12,381 bases of DNA, from contig JAICTU010000267.1 in the NCBI GenBank assembly GCA_025936205.1, positions 1 through 12,381 on the forward strand, written 5' to 3'. Source of the DNA: Polyangiaceae bacterium. Lineage in GTDB: Bacteria > Myxococcota > Polyangia > Polyangiales > Polyangiaceae. The notes beneath the pieces were generated by a model, which ran no database searches, was not told where the DNA came from, and saw only the letters and a list, made by a program, of their open reading frames with translations. Below are positions 6,648-12,381 of the stretch, piece by piece (positions within the stretch are counted from its first letter, which is position 1; each line of letters starts with the position of its first letter). A program made the position numbers and the translations under genes.

Positions 6648-6666
6648 GCTGACACTTTGCTGACAC
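6648..6666. repeat. Direct repeat GCTGACAC in the divergent promoter region
   Basis: GCTGACAC occurs at 6648-6655 and 6659-6666, one helical turn apart (11 bp), within the 199-bp gap between the deacetylase (-) and the pseudouridine synthase (+). Such phasing is typical of a regulator binding site, but an 8-bp repeat may be chance. A TTGACG at 6684-6689 resembles a -35 box, but no good -10 lies 16-18 bp downstream. Confidence 0.3.
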
Positions 6667-6721
6667 GCGGCGCCGTATCCCGATTGACGACCGCTCCAAT
6701 GCGGAGCAAAGGGGTGGTCCA

Positions 6722-7603
6722 GTGAGCAAACACGAGTTCGTGGTGCCCGCGGAAGCCGCGGGATTGAGGCTGGATCAGTGCCTCGGCCGCTATGTCGAAG
6801 GCCTTTCCCGGCGCAGCGCTCGGGTGGCTCTCGACATGGGAGCAGTGTTCGTCGACCGCCGCCGGGTCAAGGTCGCGAGCCGTACCATGGCAGCGGGCCA
6901 GCACGTGGCAGTGCACCTGGGTGGGGCTTTCGAGCGGGCGACCAAGAAGGTCGGCCGTGCCGCGCGCGCACTGGACCTCGCGCATCTGCCTCCATACAGA
7001 ATCTGCTTCGAAGACGAGCACCTTGTGGTGGTGGACAAGCCTGCGGGGCTGCTGACCGCGCCGACCCCGGAGGGAGACGCGGCCAGCTTGCAGCAGCTGC
7101 TCGCGCGGCGCTCTGACCCGCCCACGCCGATCTTCGTGGTCCAGCGGCTCGACCTGCACACCAGCGGCGTGCTCGTGTTCGCCAAGACCGATCTCGCCAA
7201 TGCACGGCTGAGCGAGCTGTTTCGCAGCCACGACCTGACGCGCCGCTATGACGCCTTCGCCGAGGGCAACGCGGAGGACGCCTTCACGGTGGAGCTGCCG
7301 CTGCGGGGCAAGGCCGCCGTCACGCATTTCCGGCGCATCGCGCAGTACGAGCGCTTCTGCCGGCTCGAAGCGACGCTGGACACGGGCCGCACACATCAGA
7401 TCCGGCTGCATCTGAAGAGCCGCGGCCTCGGCGTGCTCGCCGATCTGCAACACTCGGGGCGCGCTCCCTGGCACCCACCACGCCTGGCCCTGCACGCCAA
7501 ACTGCTGAGCTTCCAGCATCCGATCACCCAGCAAGCCATGAGCTTCGAGCTGCCGCTGCCCGAAGACCTCACGACCTGGCTGGCTGCCTTTGAGCCGCTC
7601 TGA
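6722..7603 (+). CDS. RluA-family RNA pseudouridine synthase with S4 domain
   Basis: The enzyme isomerises uridine to pseudouridine in rRNA or tRNA. At 293 residues it is normal size. An S4 RNA-binding domain covers about 14-62 (LRLDQCLGRYVEGLSRRSAR...). The catalytic domain has FEDEHLVVVDKPAGLLTAP (96-114), then VVQRLDLHTSGVLVFAKT (139-156) with the catalytic aspartate D144, and DTGRTHQIRLHL (220-231). The usual HRLD is QRLD here (Q141), an uncommon but tolerable change because the aspartate is kept. The usual PVLGD..Y segment reads GVLADLQHSG. The start is GTG 6722, preceded by AAAGGGG (6708-6714) at 7-bp spacing, a plausible ribosome binding site. It is transcribed divergently from the deacetylase. 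It is closest in layout to RluD/RluC, but the target site is not predictable. Confidence 0.92.
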   Translation: MSKHEFVVPAEAAGLRLDQCLGRYVEGLSRRSARVALDMGAVFVDRRRVKVASRTMAAGQHVAVHLGGAFERATKKVGRAARALDLAHLPPYRICFEDEHLVVVDKPAGLLTAPTPEGDAASLQQLLARRSDPPTPIFVVQRLDLHTSGVLVFAKTDLANARLSELFRSHDLTRRYDAFAEGNAEDAFTVELPLRGKAAVTHFRRIAQYERFCRLEATLDTGRTHQIRLHLKSRGLGVLADLQHSGRAPWHPPRLALHAKLLSFQHPITQQAMSFELPLPEDLTTWLAAFEPL

Positions 7604-7982
7604 AGCCGCCGTTTTCAGCCGGTCTGAAACACACCCACTCCCTCCCTTCTCCTCAGGGAACATGAGAAGTGGTGAGAATCAGACAGGGCTCGGCTCCACA
7701 AGTCCCCCCGCGTCGCCAGGATATGCCCACTGCGCTCTCACTTCAGCACCAGTGGTGCCACGAGTGAGCGGCTGGGTCCTCTCCGGCAGCGAACTTTTGG
7801 GCTCATCCTGGCGCCTGGGGGTGCCGTGCAGGCCGAGCCCCGATTCCTGCTCGCAACGCGAGGTGCTCCGCATTCTGCGCGAGTGAAGTTCCACATGGAA
7901 CCTGATGCCTCACAAAAAAGGGACACCGCCGGGAATGAAAGCCTCAGCGGGGCAACGCCGCTTGGCTCGAGCCGCGAAACGT
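7604..7982. other. Convergent intergenic region, no convincing gene
   Basis: This 379-bp region lies between the pseudouridine synthase (+) and the histidine kinase (-), both of which end here. Short frames on both strands (for example 7590-7886 plus and 7679-7894 minus) lack protein-like composition and third-position preference. Visible structure: a duplicated gene end (AGCCGCTCTGAA at 7593-7604 and AGCCGGTCTGAA at 7617-7628, the second giving an in-frame backup TGA), a hairpin TTTCAG/CTGAAA at 7613-7629, a larger hairpin at 7733-7770, and inverted repeats GTTCC/GGAAC (7888-7901) and GGCTCGAGCC (7964-7973). None is followed by a clear T-run. Confidence 0.6.
7733..7770. other. Two-part hairpin or palindrome between convergent genes
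   Basis: GCACCA (7746-7751) and TGGTGC (7753-7758) form a perfect palindrome around G7752. Outside it, CTCAC (7737-7741) pairs with GTGAG (7764-7768), giving a longer stem with an internal loop of 4 and 5 bases. It may act as a bidirectional terminator without a U-tract, an operator or part of a small RNA. The pairing is seen; the role is inferred. Confidence 0.35.
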
Positions 7983-9911
7983 TCAGGCGCTCTCGCGCCG
8001 AGCTTCACTGAGGCGCTGGTCGAGCAGCACACGCACCTTGGCAGCGAGCTCTCGCGGCCGGTAGGGCTTGCCGATGAAATGCAGGCCGTCGTCGATGACC
8101 CCTTGCTTGGCAATGATGTTTTCGCCGTAGCCCGAGCTGAACAGGACGGAGATCCCGGGGCGCAGCGCGTTGATGCGGGCGGACAGCTCGCGGCCGTTCA
8201 TGCGCGGCATCACCACATCCGTGACCAGCAGCTCGATCCGCCCCCGGTATTCGGCGAACGTACGCAACGCCTCATCGGCGCTGGCGCACGGCAGCACGTT
8301 ATAGCCCAACTGCTGCAGCGTGCAGTGCGCCAGCTCGAGCAGCGATGGCTCGTCTTCCACCAGCAGGATCGTCTCTGTGCCGCCGCTCGGCGCGCTCATG
8401 CTGGTGGACGGCAGCGGCGCATCCTGGGTGCACAGAGCCTCGACCCGCGGCAACAGGATGCGGAACGTGGTGCCTCGGCCGAGCTCTGACTCCACGGTGA
8501 TCGCGCCGCCGTTCTGCCGGATGGCGCCGTACACGGTGGCCAGCCCAAGCCCAGTGCCCGCGCCCTGGTCCTTGGTCGTGAAGAAGGGCTCGAACAGGCG
8601 CGCGCGCACCACGTCCGACAGGCCTCGCCCCGAATCCCGCACCGACAGGCAGACGTAGTCGCCGGGCCCGAGCGGCTCCGGTGGTGGCTCCCTGCCCGCC
8701 CCCAGCTCCAGATTGCGGGTTTCGATCGCCACCTCACCCTGATCGCTGATCGCGTCGCGCGCGTTCATCACCAGGTTGACGAGCACCTGCTCGAGCTGGC
8801 CCGGATCGGCATTCACGCTCCAGAGCTCCGTGGCGCAACGGGTCCGCAGCTGGATGCGCTCGCCGACCAGACGTTCCAGGATGCGCGACAGGCGCTCGAC
8901 CAGTGAGCTCAGGCTGATGGGGCGCGGACTGATCACCTGCTTGCGGCTGAAGGCCAGCAGCTGGCGAGTGAGCGACGCCGCGTTGTCGACCGCCGCGTTC
9001 GCCTCCACCAGGCAGGCCTCCACCTCCTGCTGGACCCTGCCTTCGAGCAACGATAAATTGCCCATGATGCACGTCAGATAGTTGTTGAAGTCGTGCGCCA
9101 CGCCGCCCGCGAGCCGCCCGATGGCCTCCATTTTTTGCGCCTGGCGCAGCTGCGCCGTCAGCTGCGCCTCCTGCCTGCGCGCCTGCTCGCGATCGCTCAC
9201 GTCGAAGCCGACGCCGATCACCCCGACCACGCTGCCGTCCGCGCCGCGCAGCGGCTGGATCTGATACTCGAGCGAGCGCCCGAGGCAGAAGTCTTGATAC
9301 GTCCCCGGCACCCCGGACAGGGCTCGCAGGTGGCACAGCAGCGGCTCGTAGCTAGCGTCGCGCGTACCCCACAGATCGAACAGGCTCATGCCCACGACCT
9401 GGCGCGGGCGCAAATTCAAGTGGGCGAGCCCGCCTCCCGCCGAAGACGTGAACACGAGCTCGCGGTTCACGGTGTAACAGAAGCCCGGCATGTGCTCGAG
9501 CACGGCCGACAGGCGTTGCGTGTCGTGGTGCTCGGCGTTGCCCGGCACCCCCGTCTCCAGCTCTGCCGGCGGCTGCTCCCGCGCCGGCGAGAGGCTGAGC
9601 TCCCACGCGCCCGACTCGAGCCGGACAGCGCGCAACCCGGCGAGCCGCGGCGTCGCCTCGCCGATGGGCAGCAACGCCACCGTACCGAGCCAGGGCTCCG
9701 CCCCCGAGGGCGACCCGAAGTCAGGCAACGCGCGGGGCTCGATCGCGACCAGGAGCTGCGCCAGCGGCTGCCCCAGGGCTTGCGCCTCGGGCCGCCCCCA
9801 CCGTTGCGCCAGCGCGGCGTTCCAGCTCGCGATTCTGCCCTGCCCATCCACCCGTAGTGGCACCTGAAGGGATCCGGACGGGATCGAGAGGGAAGGCTCG
9901 GCTGAAATCAC
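7983..9911 (-). CDS. Soluble hybrid histidine kinase, PAS-PAS-HisKA-HATPase-REC
   Basis: From GTG 9911 the protein has 642 residues. A first PAS-like region spans about 15-115 (VDGQGRIASWNAALAQRWGR) and a second about 130-240 (LEHMPGFCYTVN to VGVIGVGFDVSDREQ). The dimerisation domain has the H-box GRLAGGVAHDFNNYLT with phospho-accepting H273. The ATPase domain shows N383 (VNLVMNARDA), DSGRG (426-430), FEPFFTTK (440-447) and GTGLGL (452-457). A receiver domain (about 513-632) has D520/E521, phospho-accepting D565 (VTDVVMPRMNG), S592/S593 and K615. All catalytic residues are present. No membrane helix is seen, so it senses a cytoplasmic signal, and phosphate probably passes from H273 to D565. 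The start is uncertain: the frame is open further upstream into the NADH dehydrogenase gene, and CTG 9980 overlaps that gene's stop. It lies 65 bp downstream of that gene and is likely in the same operon. Confidence 0.93.
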   Translation of the reverse strand: MISAEPSLSIPSGSLQVPLRVDGQGRIASWNAALAQRWGRPEAQALGQPLAQLLVAIEPRALPDFGSPSGAEPWLGTVALLPIGEATPRLAGLRAVRLESGAWELSLSPAREQPPAELETGVPGNAEHHDTQRLSAVLEHMPGFCYTVNRELVFTSSAGGGLAHLNLRPRQVVGMSLFDLWGTRDASYEPLLCHLRALSGVPGTYQDFCLGRSLEYQIQPLRGADGSVVGVIGVGFDVSDREQARRQEAQLTAQLRQAQKMEAIGRLAGGVAHDFNNYLTCIMGNLSLLEGRVQQEVEACLVEANAAVDNAASLTRQLLAFSRKQVISPRPISLSSLVERLSRILERLVGERIQLRTRCATELWSVNADPGQLEQVLVNLVMNARDAISDQGEVAIETRNLELGAGREPPPEPLGPGDYVCLSVRDSGRGLSDVVRARLFEPFFTTKDQGAGTGLGLATVYGAIRQNGGAITVESELGRGTTFRILLPRVEALCTQDAPLPSTSMSAPSGGTETILLVEDEPSLLELAHCTLQQLGYNVLPCASADEALRTFAEYRGRIELLVTDVVMPRMNGRELSARINALRPGISVLFSSGYGENIIAKQGVIDDGLHFIGKPYRPRELAAKVRVLLDQRLSEARRESA

Positions 9912-9976
9912 CTGAAATGCTACGGACGGCTCCGGGCCACGGTGAAGGGGCCCCTCTGCGAGCCAGCCCGGGAGGC

Positions 9977-11299
9977 TCAGCTCCCCGTGCGCAGCACACG
10001 CTGCGGGGCATGCGACGATACGCTCGGATCTCCGGGTGAAACGGGCACCTCCAGGATCACGCGCGAGCTGCGCTGCCAGGTCAAGTACGCCCAGGCCCAC
10101 TCGAAGAGCACGGCCAGGCGGCGCCGGAACTCCACCAGGCTCATCAGGTGCACGGTGAGCCAGAGCCACCAGGCGAGCACGCCGGTGAAACGAAAACGAC
10201 CGATCTCCGCCACGGCCTTGTTGCGGCCGATGGTCGCCATCGAGCCTTTATCCACGTAATGAAAGGGCTGACGCGGCTTGCCCCGCACGCTGCAGAGCAC
10301 GTTGAGCGCCGCCCGGCGCCCGCTCTGGAGCGCGAGCTGCGCGACCCCGGGCAACCCCTTGCCGTCCTGCGTCTTGGCGATCAAGTCGCCGACCACGAAC
10401 ACCTCGGGCCGATCCGGCACCGACAAGTCCTCCTCCACCCAGATACGCCCCGCCTTGTCGACGGGCACGCCGAGGTCCACGGCCCGCTCGTTCGCGCGCA
10501 CGCCGGCGGCCCAGAGCACCGTGCGCGCGCGGATGCGCTCCTCGCCGATGGTCACGAAGTCCGCGCTCAGCTCCGAGACGGCGACGCCGGTGCGCACGTC
10601 GATACCCAGCCCACGCAGCTCTTTCTCCGCCCACGCCGACAGCCGCGGATCGAAGCTCGGCAGCACGCGCGGCCCCGCCTCCACCAGCACGACGCGCGTG
10701 GTCGCCGGATCGAAGCGCCGGAAGTCGTGAGCGAGCGTACGCCCGGCGACCTCGGCCAGCGCTCCCGCCAGCTCCACTCCCGTCGGGCCGCCGCCGATCA
10801 CCACGAACGTGGTCCAGGCGCGCCGCTCCTCCGGCGAGGGCTCGATCTCGGCAGCCTCAAAGGCGCGCAGAACGCGCCGGCGGATATCCAGCGCCTCGCC
10901 CAGTGTCTTCAAACCGGGCGCCACGGAGGCCCAGCTGTCGTGACCGAAGTAACCGTGGCGCATGCCCGTCGCCAGGATCAGATAGTCGTAGTCGAGGCGC
11001 TGGCCGCTCGCGAGCACCTGGCGGCGCTGCACATCGATGCGCTCCACGTCCGCGAGCCAGACGCTGGCATTGCTTTGCTTCGAGAGCAACGCGCGCACCG
11101 GCGCCGCGATGTCCGGCGCGGCCAGCGCCGCCGTCGCCACCTGATACAGGAGCGGCTGAAACAGATGATGGTTGGTGCGGTCGATCAGCGTGACGCGCAC
11201 CTCGGGCCCGCGCAGCGCCTTGGCCGCGGCAAGCCCCCCGAAGCCCGCGCCGATGATCACGACGTGGGGGGCTTCTCGCTTCAGCATCTGGTCTCCCAT
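9977..11299 (-). CDS. ndh: Type II NADH dehydrogenase (NDH-2), NADH:quinone oxidoreductase
   Basis: NDH-2 passes electrons from NADH to membrane quinone through FAD without pumping protons. The 440-residue product has normal length. The FAD-binding motif is VVIIGAGFGGLAAAKAL (13-29), followed by the NDH-2 signature NHHLFQPLLYQVATAAL (43-59). The second dinucleotide fold, for NADH, is VVIGGGPTGVELAGALAE (166-183). FVVGDLIA (301-308) contacts FAD, and AQLALQSG (320-327) is the quinone-site AQxAxQ motif. The C-terminal part (VLAWWLWLTVHLMSLVEFRR, 374-393, and a following WAWAYLTW) is amphipathic to hydrophobic and should hold the enzyme on the inner face of the inner membrane. ATG 11299 has a strong Shine-Dalgarno; ATG 11287 is also possible. 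It begins 13 bp after the nuclease/helicase gene and is followed by the histidine kinase, so the three are probably co-transcribed. Confidence 0.93.
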   Translation of the reverse strand: MGDQMLKREAPHVVIIGAGFGGLAAAKALRGPEVRVTLIDRTNHHLFQPLLYQVATAALAAPDIAAPVRALLSKQSNASVWLADVERIDVQRRQVLASGQRLDYDYLILATGMRHGYFGHDSWASVAPGLKTLGEALDIRRRVLRAFEAAEIEPSPEERRAWTTFVVIGGGPTGVELAGALAEVAGRTLAHDFRRFDPATTRVVLVEAGPRVLPSFDPRLSAWAEKELRGLGIDVRTGVAVSELSADFVTIGEERIRARTVLWAAGVRANERAVDLGVPVDKAGRIWVEEDLSVPDRPEVFVVGDLIAKTQDGKGLPGVAQLALQSGRRAALNVLCSVRGKPRQPFHYVDKGSMATIGRNKAVAEIGRFRFTGVLAWWLWLTVHLMSLVEFRRRLAVLFEWAWAYLTWQRSSRVILEVPVSPGDPSVSSHAPQRVLRTGS

Positions 11300-11303
11300 C
11301 GGA

Positions 11304-11309
11304 CCCTCC
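11304..11309 (-). promoter_or_regulatory. Shine-Dalgarno of the NADH dehydrogenase gene
   Basis: The minus strand reads GGAGGG here, about five bases before ATG 11299 and just after the TAG stop (11313-11315) of the upstream nuclease/helicase gene. It is the clearest ribosome binding site in the window and supports the chosen start as well as translation independent of the upstream gene. Confidence 0.8.
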
Positions 11310-11312
11310 GTT

Positions 11313-12381
11313 CTATGTTGAGGGAACGCCCTCGACCAACTCCAGATAACTGCACAGCGCGTTCACCAGCTTCAGCTGTCGATCGTTTCGCGCCGGTGCC
11401 GTCAACAGTTCCGGACTGGCCACCAGAATGACCAGCGCCTGAGCCCGAGACGTCGCCACATTCAGCCGATTCAAGCTGTACAGGAACTCGAAGCCGCGCG
11501 GCGCGTCGGATGCAGTCGAGCTGGCCATCGAATAAATCACGACGGGCGCTTCCCGGCCCTGAAACTTATCCACCGTCCCGACTTGTACATGGCCTGCCGA
11601 GTCTGCTCTGCCGAACTCCTCCAGTCGCCGGCGCAGCGCCGCTACCTGCGCGTTGTATGGAGCCACGACCAGCACATGTCGAGGGAGGAGCCGCTGGCGC
11701 TGGCCCGTTTTGTCCGAAAATTCCCAGTCGCCTCCGAGCAACTTGCCCACGACTTCGGCAACGACCTCCACCTCTTCGTCCGCCCGCTGAGTGTTCCCGT
11801 GGTGCGGTACCGGTATGAAACGCAGCCCGCTGCCCTGGAGCTGCGCTTCCAGGCCCTGAGGCGGCACGGCGCCGGCACTGCGCACGATCGCCTGCGCCTC
11901 CAGGCCCGGCAGCGCATGCAAGCGGCTCTCGTAAAACACGCGCGAGGTGAACGCGCACACCTTGGGATGCAGGCGGCGCGTCTCCGCCAAGAAGACGCCG
12001 AGCTCCGGCGGCATGGTGAGCGCGTCTCCGAGCAGATACTCCAGCGCGGATACGTCCGCGCCCGGTGGGTGCACGCCACGCTGCGGTTGCTCCAGCTGCG
12101 CGGGGTCGCCGAACAAGATCAGGCGCGGCGCGGCGGACGAGACCGCGAGCACATTCGCGAGCGAAATCTGCGCAGCCTCGTCCACGACCAGCACGTCGAG
12201 CGCCCCGCGGAACTCCTCGCGCGCCCAGCCGAAGCTGGTCGCGCCCACCAGCTGCAACGAGCCATCGCGCAGGCCCGCAGCAGCCGGCGCGTACTCCTTG
12301 TGCTGCGCGAACAGCGGCTCCTCCGTCACGTCTTCGAGCGCGTTGGTCTCTTCACTGCGGCGCACGTGCAGCGCCCGGATC
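11313..12381 (-). CDS. Helicase C-terminal part of a TM0106-type RecB-like nuclease/helicase (N-terminus off the right edge)
   Basis: The frame is open to the right edge; 355 residues of the C-terminus are visible. They match the end of superfamily 1 (UPF1/DNA2-like) helicases: motif II VLVVDEAAQISLANVLA (63-79, DEAA), motif III LILFGDPAQLEQPQRGVHPP (87-106), motif IV ETRRLHPKV (133-141), VLVVAPYNAQVAALRRRL (236-253), motif V VGTVDKFQGREAPVVIYSM (267-285) and motif VI YSLNRLNVATSRAQALVI (301-318). The wording around these motifs (GTHPPGA-like, DAPRGFEFLYSLNRLNVATSR) matches the TM0106-type proteins, which join an N-terminal Cas4/RecB-like nuclease to this helicase. Walker A and any nuclease domain would lie outside the window. 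It probably acts on DNA ends, flaps or RNA-DNA hybrids; the family's cellular role is not settled. It is followed after 13 bp by the NADH dehydrogenase gene. Confidence 0.88.
   Translation of the reverse strand, partial: IRALHVRRSEETNALEDVTEEPLFAQHKEYAPAAAGLRDGSLQLVGATSFGWAREEFRGALDVLVVDEAAQISLANVLAVSSAAPRLILFGDPAQLEQPQRGVHPPGADVSALEYLLGDALTMPPELGVFLAETRRLHPKVCAFTSRVFYESRLHALPGLEAQAIVRSAGAVPPQGLEAQLQGSGLRFIPVPHHGNTQRADEEVEVVAEVVGKLLGGDWEFSDKTGQRQRLLPRHVLVVAPYNAQVAALRRRLEEFGRADSAGHVQVGTVDKFQGREAPVVIYSMASSTASDAPRGFEFLYSLNRLNVATSRAQALVILVASPELLTAPARNDRQLKLVNALCSYLELVEGVPST

Noticed and set aside
7590..7926. Small frames of about 60-98 codons in the convergent gap
   Set aside because: Overlapping frames on both strands with no codon preference, ribosome binding site or recognisable motif.
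8734..9857. Alternative frames within the histidine kinase
   Set aside because: They are shadows of a complete PAS-HisKA-HATPase-REC protein.
9912..10169. Histidine kinase starting at 10169 inside the NDH-2 gene
   Set aside because: It would overlap the conserved membrane-binding end of NDH-2 by nearly 200 bp, and the extra residues show no domain.
10148..11431. 427-codon plus-strand frame
   Set aside because: It is antisense to NDH-2, which has all expected motifs and a strong ribosome binding site.

Overview
The window is GC-rich bacterial chromosome. Its codons almost always end in G or C, and its genes are mostly housekeeping and signalling functions. A eukaryotic-type Ser/Thr kinase next to a TPR/PEGA protein, and a PAS hybrid histidine kinase of the 'GGVAHDFNN' type, suggest a myxobacterium or close relative (Myxococcota, perhaps Polyangia). 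This is inferred from gene content and composition; there is no rRNA or other marker to test it. I saw no tRNA, rRNA, insertion sequence, CRISPR array or phage gene.

Left part (1-2219, minus strand): a Pkn-type Ser/Thr kinase, then an exported TPR/PEGA-like protein cut by the left edge. The kinase is not read in one frame. Two +1 shifts, one mapped to about 1334-1337 and one between about 1010 and 1092, separate the kinase core, the end of the kinase lobe and the membrane anchor with its tail. It is either a decaying gene or carries two sequence errors. A 27-bp in-frame tandem repeat lies between the two breaks.

Middle-left (2220-4605): a 416-bp divergent intergenic region, then a SpoU/TrmH-family RNA 2'-O-methyltransferase (+) that converges on an MFS exporter (-), with the two coding ends overlapping by 7 bp.

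Middle (4776-6522, minus): an RgpF-like glycosyltransferase and, upstream of it, a NodB/CE4 polysaccharide deacetylase without a signal peptide. They look like a small glycan-building or glycan-modifying pair. Divergent from them is an RluA-family pseudouridine synthase (6722-7603, +), followed by a 379-bp intergenic stretch with hairpins.

Right part (7983-12381, minus): a likely transcription unit made of the helicase end of a TM0106-type RecB-like nuclease/helicase (cut by the right edge), a type II NADH dehydrogenase with a good Shine-Dalgarno 13 bp downstream, and a soluble PAS-HisKA-HATPase-REC hybrid histidine kinase. The layout could tie respiratory redox state to the sensor kinase, but nothing in the sequence proves that.

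Most individual genes belong to known families. The most unusual points are the doubly frameshifted kinase, the nuclease/helicase-NDH2-histidine kinase order, the glycosyltransferase/deacetylase pair, and the structured convergent gap at 7604-7982.
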